A stretch of 64,000 bases of DNA, from the NCBI RefSeq assembly GCF_010093535.1, contig NW_022985183.1, forward strand, positions 351,723 to 415,722, read 5' to 3'. Positions 50,933 through 57,936 of this stretch are shown in pieces (the first letter of the stretch is position 1; the number at the start of each line of letters is the position of its first letter). A model generated the notes under the pieces. That model was not told the origin of the DNA. It ran no database searches and saw only the letters and a list, made by a program, of their open reading frames with translations. The translations under genes and the position numbers were made by a program. Source of the stretch: Lindgomyces ingoldianus (taxonomy: Eukaryota > Ascomycota > Dothideomycetes > Pleosporales > Lindgomycetaceae).

Positions 50933-51250
50933 TGTCACAGTATCCTCTCTAGATCTTAGACATAACTATATTAGACATGTACTAAAGTATTATTAGTGCA
51001 CGTCTAACATAAACATAACACAACATAGACATAAACTTAAGCATAAACTGCTTTAACACTAACTAAACCTAGAACAGGCTTAATTTATACTTAAAGCGCT
51101 TAAACTTTTAAGCTAAGTATTTAATTACTAATTTCCTTCTAAACCTTCCTGTTCCTCACACAACGTCTTGTACCTACTATGATACCTCACGTAGTAATTG
51201 AACTAGACCTCCGTGAAGCTCTATAACCTTACTCGTGCACAATCGTGACA
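50933..51250 (+). repeat. 3' LTR of gypsy B2
   Basis: 318 bp, preceded by a nine-G run (50921-50929) fitting a polypurine tract. Left part RIPped (CTCTCTAGATCTTAGAC), right part unmutated (CCTCACGTAGTAATTGAAC). Confidence 0.92.
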
Positions 51251-51841
51251 GCTATACTTAGCTTTTATATTTTTTATAAAGCTAAACTAGCTTTAAATTA
51301 CTTTAAAATATTTATAAAAAGCTTTTTTATAGTTATGCTTACACTTAAACTTTACTTTAAGCTTTAGATAACACTTTATAAACATACTAAGCTAGTTTAT
51401 GCTAATATAGCCTAGATTATGCTTAGTGTGTAAAGAATTAGCTATATTAGCTATAGCTACTAGCTAAAAGAAATTTTTTTATGTATATAGCTTAAGTATA
51501 TGCTTAATAATTACTTACTTTTTATTATTACTTAGCTTTTATAAGTTAGCTATAAAATTAGCTTATTAGCAGAGCTTGCTCTGCTTATTATATTCGGGTT
51601 TGCAGAACAAAAAGTTGAGCAGAATCTCCTCTTTTGGACGCGCTAGTTAGTCAGAATTTCTTCGGATAAACCCCGGTAACGCTGTTTCTCTGTCACCTTA
51701 TGTGTTTCTTATATTCTTTTTTGAAAAAAATGTATACCTAATGTAAGTGCACCTTTATGCTAATTTGCATGCAGTTTGCTCTAGCATGCGTTGTGTAAAA
51801 CATGTTTAAATTATGGTTAGTTGCGTCTGTTCCACCTCTCT

Positions 51842-51953
51842 AGCCACATCGGTGTGTCGGGGATTGGCATCAGCCACATTGGTGTGTCGAGGATTGGCAT
51901 CAGCCGCATCGGTGTGTCGGGGATTGGCATCAGCCGCATCGGTGTGTCGGGGT
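51842..51953 (+). repeat. 30-bp minisatellite, three and two-thirds units
   Basis: Units start at 51842, 51872, 51902 and 51932 with consensus CATCGGTGTGTCGGGGATTGGCATCAGC. Translated it gives repeats of SHIGVSGIGI (plus) or PRHTDAADAN (minus) within frames of 110-126 codons at 51806-52201. No start context or domain supports a real protein. Confidence 0.9.
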
Positions 51954-52035
51954 GTCAGATATGCGCACCTACTGTCAAGACAGGAGGAACGCTGGACGAA
52001 AGCTGCTACATAGTACGAGCAATAAGCTCGAACAG

Positions 52036-52146
52036 TATGTTGCTGCAAATTGCAGCATTTTGCAACATTTTGCAACAAATTGCAGCATGTTGCAGCATTT
52101 TGCAACAAATTGCAGCATGTTGCAGCAAATTGCAGCATGTTGCAAG
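52036..52146 (+). repeat. 10-bp minisatellite TTGCAGCAWN
   Basis: About ten units alternating TTGCAGCATG, TTGCAGCATT and TTGCAACAAA, unmutated. It accounts for the Cys/Leu/Gln-rich minus frame seen here. Confidence 0.88.
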
Positions 52147-52299
52147 CTGGTCGCGCATAGGGCTAGTGCGCGAGGGACTCAGACTAGAAAAACAAAGCTG
52201 AGCAACACAAGCAGAGCAGACAAAAAAAAATATTTAATTAATTAATATAATTAATTATTATCCTATACATTATATCTAAAACCTATTATTTATCTTAAG

Positions 52300-52560
52300 A
52301 AGCCTAGAAATAGTGCTTTAATCTAACAGCTTCTTTGCCTTTTTTCTGTTACTGCGCGCCCTAAACTTATTTTAAGCTGTTAAGTGTAGGCCTTTCTTAA
52401 TGTAGCTGCCTTATTAGCTGCTTAAAGCTTAGTAATTTCCTATTACGCTAACACTAGCTTATGTGTAATTATTACTGCTCTTTATAAGGCTTTTTTTCTA
52501 GAGGCATTACTCCCCTAGAACTCTTTTTATACATAAAGCTACTTGCAACACAACTAATAT
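52300..52560 (-). pseudogene. pogo transposase 3'-end fragment
   Basis: On the minus strand this resembles the C-terminal part of P1 (about 8900-9130), sharing the TACTGCGCGCYCTAAACT block and the TTATTAGCTGCTTAAAGC block. No terminal repeat is attached. Probably a leftover of another pogo copy. Confidence 0.55.
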
Positions 52561-52582
52561 CTACTAGGGATTGCTGCCTGCT

Positions 52583-52752
52583 GCTGTAATCTACTGTAGT
52601 TTACTGTAATTTGCTATAGTTTACTGTAATTTACTGTAGTTTGCTACAATTTGCTACAATTTGCTACAATTTACTATAGTTTGCTGCAATTTGCTGTAGT
52701 TTACTATAGTTTACTGTAATTTGCTGTAGTCTACTATAATTTGCTGTAATTT
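52583..52752 (-). repeat. RIPped 10-bp minisatellite, reverse orientation
   Basis: About seventeen units of TTTGCTGTAA or TTTACTGTAG. Its complement is the same motif as the array at 52036-52146 with G-to-A and C-to-T changes, so it is probably an inverted, mutated copy. Confidence 0.8.
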
Positions 52753-53225
52753 ACTTTATGCATTTCTTAACACTGCTAGGTAATCTCTTACTAACACCTC
52801 TAGGCATTAGCCTATTATATTTAAATAGTAGTTAAAGAAGCTAAACTAGCAGTTTTATAAGTAAAACAGCTTATTAAGCTATTACATGTACTACATTAAT
52901 CTTTGCAGCAATAGAGAGGCAGAGACAGAGGTAGAGGCAGCGCTAGAGCTCCCTAGCACTTTAAGAAATTCCTGCAGAGGCAATAAACTACATAAGCTGC
53001 AGCTCTACAACTAGGGCTTTAATACTAAAATAATTAAATTAAAGATATTAAGTAGTAGTATTAGGTGTAGTGTAGTAGTATTAGGTAGTAAAAGAAACAG
53101 GTCTAACGCTAGAAAATATAAAGTGCAAAGAAAAGGAAGACTATTATAAGAATAAAAATATGTTAAAAGCTAAGGCTAAAACGTTTTTTTAATTATAGCT
53201 AATAATTAACTAATTTCTAGATAAC

Positions 53226-53461
53226 TGTTAAATAGGCTTTATGCTAGCTAGCATTTATAATTAGCAAGTACGTGCAAGGCAAAGAGAGTTGCACAGTGTA
53301 CACATTACGCAGGGGGGGTAGCAGGTAACTAGTGTTAATTATTCTTTTTCTTCTAAGTCTATGTAAAGGAAAGGAATATTTATCTATTTATGTGTGCAAC
53401 TATAACATAAGCCTATAACATGTAACGCTTAACAGCATATCTAAATACTTTTATTTAGACA
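53226..53461 (-). repeat. Solo LTR S2, diverged relative of the copia C LTR
   Basis: 236 bp from TGTTAAATAGGC to TTTAGACA with TSD ATAAC (53221-53225 and 53462-53466). The first dozen bases match the C2 LTR end, and scattered blocks (TGCACAGTGTACAC, TAAAGGAAAGGAA) match its middle. No interior is attached. Confidence 0.85.
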
Positions 53462-53734
53462 ATAACTAATCTTAAATTTATATAAACCTTTAGTTTTTAA
53501 AAAAGAAATTTTACTAACTTAATTAAAGCTAAAAATTAGCTAGCTATTATTTACTTTTAAGTATTACTTTACTTATAAGTATACTTTAAAATAAGTAATT
53601 TAGTTATGTATAAAGTTTTTAGCTTAGCGCCTATATACTTTTTTAAAAAGTAAAATAACCTATATTAAATAGCTATAAAAAGTGTAATAAGTAAAAAAGT
53701 GTATAAATAGTAATAATTTTACTATCTTTATAGT

Positions 53735-54045
53735 ATTATAAAAAATAAAGTAAGTTATTAGTAAAGCTTACTATACTTAATATATTTAAGTTTATAAACT
53801 ATAAAGTTAAGTAAAATCTTTTTTAAAACACACTAACTAGTTAGTTATAATTTTTTTATTAGTTTATATATTTTTTATATATATATTTTTTTTATAAAAA
53901 AGTATACTTAATATAAGTACACTTTAATATTAATTTATATGTAGTTTACTTTAGTATATGTTATATAAAACATATTTAAATTATAGTTAGCTATATTTAT
54001 TCTATATTTTTTAGCTATATTAGTGTGTTAGAGATTAGTATTAGC
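53735..54045 (+). repeat. RIPped copy of the 51561-51870 sequence
   Basis: Aligns base for base with 51561-51870, differing by C-to-T and G-to-A changes (for example GCATGCAGTTTGCTCTAGC became ATATGTAGTTTACTTTAGT). Similarity stops just before the minisatellite. Confidence 0.85.
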
Positions 54046-55066
54046 TATGCTTAGTTATAGGCTATAATTATTTACATGCTATAGTTAAATATTATTATTA
54101 TATGTCTATTACCTGTCTAATACTAATTTGCTAAGCATTATGCTACAACTATGTAACAGCGCAGGCAAGACAATAGGTCTAAATGCAGTAAGAATCTACT
54201 TAAAGGAATATTAAAGTGTGTGGGGACTTAGAACCTAGGAATGCTATTAACACCTATAGGCCTTATATAAAGGATATTAGAAAACTACTAAGCTAGCTAA
54301 GAGAAGAGGTGCAACTAAATACTTAAAGAAATAAAAGTAACTATAAAAAACAAAGTTAAGTTATAGTTAAAGCTAATATAAAAACTTATTAAATAAGTTT
54401 TAAGCAACCTAAGATATAATAATTTATAAAAATTATTATAAACTATTCTTAAACCTAAATAACCTACTATAAAAATAAAATAGTAGATAGCATAAATAGC
54501 ACTAAAAGTAAGCTTTTAAAGAAAGATAGAAGTGTATTATAAGAAAAATAAATTGCTGCTAAGCCTTGCTTGTTAGGATTTATGCTTATATACAAAGCAC
54601 AGGTCATGTGACCTCTAAACAGGCTAGGGGAGGCCATCCTATCCCGCTCTAGGACATCCCGCCTTACACCTACCTTAATGTGCTAACTATTGCTCTAAGC
54701 AAGCTTTGCTTTTACAGATCATTTATGAACTGTTGTAGTATTTTAAAAGTTATGTTGCGTTTGCTAAAAGGTTAACCTCCTAGCTAGCACAGCAGAAGAA
54801 TATCTATAGAGGGATAGCTGTACGCGACAAGTTATTTAGTGTGTTAGTTATTTATTATTTTTTAAAAAACTTTGTATATAGTTGCAGCATGTTGCTTTAA
54901 GTATATTATGTTTTATTTAAAAGCTTAAAATATAAGCTATATTAAATTTTTTTTTAGCATATTTAAGTAGTGTTGTTAGGAATGTATTAGTGTAAAAAAC
55001 ATAGTTTAGTAGGGTCTTAGCATAAGTAACTTAGGTGTGTAAGCAACTTGCCTGTAGAGTACGTTA

Positions 55067-55539
55067 GCATTAAAGCTAAAAACCTAACTTTAAATAAAGT
55101 CTAGTTAAAAAGTTAAAACTAACTAGAGATTAAGGTTTTTTAAACTAAACATAAAGTAAAAGCATTAATAAACAGTAGTTAATGCTTTCTTAGTAAACTT
55201 TAAATAAGTTTATAAAATAAAAACAAAGTTCTAAGTTAAAACAACCTTAAAAAGAGCGTCTCTTATAGATAGATTCATAACTACATATGTAAAAAAACTA
55301 GTAAACTTCATAATTACGCTAGTATTATATTTAAGCAGTGCTATATTAATAGCACCGACTATTGATTGGTTGTGAGAGGTGACGGAGGGGCATCAACGGG
55401 CATGAAGTTCCTTTAAATCAACATACAACCTGCCCTAAACCTTCCTCCTAAAATCACCGACAATGTTTCTCCGTCCTCTATCTGGAATCTACTTAGAAGA
55501 TGTGCCGCACAATATCTACAATCGACACAGCTAAACATA
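55067..55539. other. RIP-affected then normal host DNA
   Basis: AT-rich and RIP-like to about 55350, then abruptly normal, containing the 3' flank of the thioesterase gene. No gene found. Confidence 0.6.
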
Positions 55540-56293
55540 TCACAACTTCTCAGTCTTCTTCGTCTGGATGAAAAGATACCTAGCCTGCATCAAGATGTGA
55601 CCAAGCCCGTCCTCAATCGTTGCCTTGGCCCATAGTTTGCGCATATCTGTCCATTTCTTCCCCTTCTTTTTTGCTTCCTCCTCATCGGCCCATGCCCGAA
55701 TGAGGCACACCCCTGGTGTTTGAATGCGGCCGCGGAGCTTAATTTCAATGCTGGCCGTAACAGTGTCGGATCCTACTCCTGTAGCCCAACCCATTTTGCG
55801 AAACACGAGCAGGCCCATTCCTTCTGTAAATTGGAGCGATTGTTAACCAAGGCTTTTTGATTAAAAAAAATGGGAAGGAAAAACCTGGCAGAACTCATAC
55901 CGTGCCATTTGTTCCTTCTCAAGTGCTCTTCAAGTAGCATCGAAGGGGAATTAAATTACAGTAACACCGAAAGGGAAAGAACTTACCGTCAATCAACCCA
56001 GCACACATACCTCCATGAAGAGTCTCAGGATAATAGTTCATGCCGGTTCCAAGTGAAACGAGTAGCAGTGCTTGACCGACATCTTCTCCTCTGGAGTCTG
56101 ACTTCCACATTGCGTGACCAGCGCGTACGCCAGTGTCCGTATTTAGTGTCTGGGCAAACAACGAACATGAGTGGTCTTCAGGTAGAGGGTTCGGACGAGA
56201 AGGCCAGGGTATGGTCTCGATGGACGGCGATTGAATAAGCTGTGTGCACCAGTCCTGGGATTGAAAATCCTGATGAATGAGAAATTGCGACAT
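55540..56293 (-). CDS. Hotdog-fold thioesterase-superfamily protein
   Basis: Two exons on the minus strand, 56293-55987 and 55823-55540, give 196 residues. The 163-nt intron begins GTAAGT and ends TTTACAG; the join completes GAC-GAA and reads HGGMCAGLIDEGMGLL (residues about 93-108). This is the core of the hotdog fold: HGG followed by an acidic Asp/Glu helix as in 4HBT/PaaI-like acyl-CoA thioesterases. A second hallmark is RGRIQTPGVCLIRAWADEE, the edge strand after the central helix. Such proteins hydrolyse acyl thioesters; the substrate is unknown, and some stand-alone copies assist polyketide clusters. Start chosen at ATG in CACCATG (56293). The intron is long for this window and could hide a mini-exon. 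Frame intact, base composition normal. Confidence 0.82.
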
Positions 56294-56931
56294 GGTGAGT
56301 TTGTTCAACCAGCGCGATTGAAAAGGGCAATATATACGATTTGGGTTTTTTTATTCTAGAAACGAATACTGAACATGTATCGGCAATAGGCCGTTGAAAC
56401 TTGCGTCTCATATCTTTAAAAAACTACATGAACTATGATCCGTGGCCCTTCGCGATCCTACCGTAACCTTCAATGGCTGCATACATGTGGCATAGCAGGA
56501 ACGGTGCGAGCGCCTAGTCGCCGTTTCATGGTCTCGTTTTTGCGCGGTTAAATTGACATCCACACCGAGAACTCCAATAGAATCCCTAATTCCACTGGCG
56601 GCGGTAGATTATTGAACTGTGCCGCTGCTGTGCGGCGCATTCAATTAAATTTCAGACTCTAGTGAGTACTACCACAAAGTCGGAGGCGGCAAGGTTGTCT
56701 GCACCTATCTTTGATTGACTACTGTGTAGGCGAAGCAGCCATAGGCGAGTAGATAGTACGCATACGACTGGTGTGCTAGCGACCAGGGATAAATGCCATT
56801 GGATGTAAGTTGCTTGAATAATTGAGAAGAGCAACGTAAGAACGGGAAAAGCTAATAATTAACTTGACTAGTTTCTTCTAAGTGATTGGCTTGCATGCAA
56901 CTAGAAGACTATCCAACTAGTCTCTGTATTT
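56294..56931. promoter_or_regulatory. Upstream region of the thioesterase gene
   Basis: About 640 bases of normal composition holding the thioesterase promoter; no TATA box stands out. A minus-strand 60-codon frame at 56652-56834 is listed separately. Confidence 0.45.
56652..56834 (-). pseudogene. Possible first exon/remnant of a rhodopsin-domain membrane protein
   Basis: The 60-residue frame contains a hydrophobic stretch, then TRLWLLRLHSSQSKIGADN and a second hydrophobic stretch. A helix, an Arg-rich turn and a Gly-x-Asp-Asn/Asp step is the usual start of PTH11-like proteins. No following exon was found, so this is at best a fragment and could be chance. Confidence 0.25.
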
Positions 56932-57163
56932 TGTCGCACGTGAAACTGGTTCACGTGACCTAGCGCAGGGTGAATGTAGGTCGTTCACCTCTCACCTCTT
57001 TTCTGTTTAGGACTTAGCGCTCTTTTAGCTACTATATATTTACCTCTAAGCTCTCTCAAGCTCTCTCAACCTTACCCCTCACCTTAATATACCTAGGTCG
57101 TCTCTCATTACCTAATTAACTGCTCTATGCTCTCCACCATCCTTCAGCTCTAACCCTGCAATA
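56932..57163 (+). repeat. Family F LTR, right copy (probable 5' LTR)
   Basis: 232 bp, TGTCGCACGTGAAAC..CCCTGCAATA, matching 40979-41209. The flanks (TATTT left, GTTAT right) do not form a TSD, and a primer-site-like sequence follows at once, so this is more likely a 5' LTR than a solo LTR. The element then continues rightward and is cut by copia E. Confidence 0.75.
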
Positions 57164-57181
57164 GTTATAAGCCTAGCTTGC
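57164..57181 (+). promoter_or_regulatory. Primer-binding site of F2, hemi-tRNA type
   Basis: GTTATAAGCCTAGCTTGC directly follows the LTR. It resembles the complement of the anticodon arm of initiator Met-tRNA (TTATGAGCC core), as used by half-tRNA-primed copia elements. The comparison to the tRNA is from general knowledge. Confidence 0.5.
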
Positions 57182-57301
57182 AACTTAACTATCTATTGTC
57201 ACTGCTGCATATTTAGCTATCACAGCTAGCTAACGGAGGGCTCCGCGAGCTTAATTCACGTGAGTCAACCACCTGCTCCTCTACTAAGCCTAATCAATCA
57301 C

Positions 57302-57424
57302 CTTCTTGTCTATACTAAGCATAGTTTACTAAGCGCAGCCTGTAGGACTACAACTGCTTAACATTCTTCTTGTCTACACTAAGCATAGTTTACTAAGCGC
57401 AGCCTACAGAACTACAACTGCTTA
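57302..57424 (+). repeat. 64-bp tandem duplication in the F2 leader
   Basis: Units start at 57302 and 57366, sharing CTTCTTGTCTA, ACTAAGCATAGTTTACTAAG, CGCAGCCT and ACTACAACTGCTTA, with only a few transitions between them. The rest of 57182-57495 shows no gene. Confidence 0.88.
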
Positions 57425-57495
57425 TTAATAAAAAAACCTGCTAAACTTATATAAGCAACTCTCTACTTTATTAACACACTCTAATATAACCTTAG

Positions 57496-57693
57496 TGTCG
57501 CGTATACTGAGAGCCTTGGCTGGGGCTCGGAGCCTGGGACTGGGGGCTCAGAGCCTGGGACGCAGCTCGGGATCGGGAGATATTATGTTCTGAAGCTCGG
57601 TGTATATAAGGAGAGCCTTTGGCTCTCTTAGATAGCAGAGTCACTTTATCTAATCTTCTGAACAGCTACTGCTAGGCTATTTTATCCTCTACA
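57496..57693 (+). repeat. 5' LTR of copia E
   Basis: 198 bp, GC-rich at its outer (left) end with internal repeats of GGCTCGGAGCCTGGGAC (57535 and 57546 onward). Contains a TATA box. End set by the following primer-binding site. Confidence 0.85.
57603..57610 (+). promoter_or_regulatory. TATA box in E LTR
   Basis: TATATAAG about 110 bases into the LTR, followed by GAGAGCCTTTGGCTCTC, an inverted repeat around the likely transcription start. Placement fits a U3/R promoter. Confidence 0.6.
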
Positions 57694-57710
57694 GTTATAG
57701 GCCTAGCGCT
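57694..57710 (+). promoter_or_regulatory. Primer-binding site of copia E, hemi-tRNA type
   Basis: GTTATAGGCCTAGCGCT directly after the LTR. Same position and near-identical core as in F2, again resembling the complement of the initiator Met-tRNA anticodon half. Confidence 0.5.
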
Positions 57711-57936
57711 TTAAAAACCTAGGACAATTCTCCCTGCGTAACTATAGCGCTAGTAAAAGCTGTTTAGAAGCTTTTTTTCTTATTCTTATTAATCTTTATT
57801 ACCTTTAAAGCCTACGTTATAGCTAATTAAGATGCTCCTTTTCTAACAGGAGCATACTAGCTTAAGGACTATGTAAGCTAGCCTCTCTAGTTTATCTAGC
57901 TCTAGTTCTATGCTCTTAGCAAAAACCTATAGGATA

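Larger units (their letters stand above)
45586..51250 (+). mobile_element. Ty3/gypsy element B2, full length and uninterrupted
   Basis: 5,665 bp, TSD GCTAT (45581-45585 and 51251-51255), 318-bp LTRs with TGTCACG..CGTGACA ends. It is the sibling of B1 and shows the four empty sites used to date the nested insertions. Inserted in pogo P5. RIP is strong inside, weak at the outer edges. Confidence 0.95.
51561..54828. mobile_element. Unidentified 3.3 kb insertion in the right arm of P5
   Basis: Comparison of the two P5 arms shows extra DNA from GCTTATTAGCAGAGC to GCTGTACGCGAC. Both edges (51561-52225 and 54570-54828) have normal composition; the middle is RIPped. It holds minisatellites, a pogo 3'-end fragment and a solo LTR. 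No RT, transposase or helicase motif could be read in it, so the class is unknown; it may be composite. A matching 10-bp pair TGCTCTGCTT (51577-51586) and AAGCAGAGCA (52209-52218) brackets the unmutated left part. Confidence 0.5.
44878..55064. mobile_element. Palindromic pogo-derived element P5, split by B2 and another insertion
   Basis: TA on both sides (44876-44877, 55065-55066). Ends ACGTACTTTACAGGCAAG and its complement at 55047-55064. The left arm carries the terminal repeat, then N-terminal transposase-like sequence in plus orientation (to about 45500). From about 45520 the same region runs in minus orientation, continues across B2 (51251-51560) and, after a 3.3 kb insertion, ends with the right terminal repeat (54829-55064). 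Thus two 5' halves face each other, with no 3' half. The left terminal segment is duplicated in tandem (about 44880-45040 and 45041-45200). Fully RIPped. Confidence 0.75.

Noticed and set aside
51842..51953. CRISPR-like array
   Set aside because: Units are directly adjacent without spacers; a minisatellite in a eukaryotic genome.
51577..52218. MITE with TGCTCTGCTT inverted ends
   Set aside because: No target duplication, and the RIPped copy at 53735 extends past the left end, so these are not element termini.
51806..52245. 97-126 codon frames in three readings
   Set aside because: Driven by the 30-bp and 10-bp tandem arrays; no recognisable domain.
55870..56238. 122-codon plus frame
   Set aside because: Antisense to the thioesterase exon 1 and intron.
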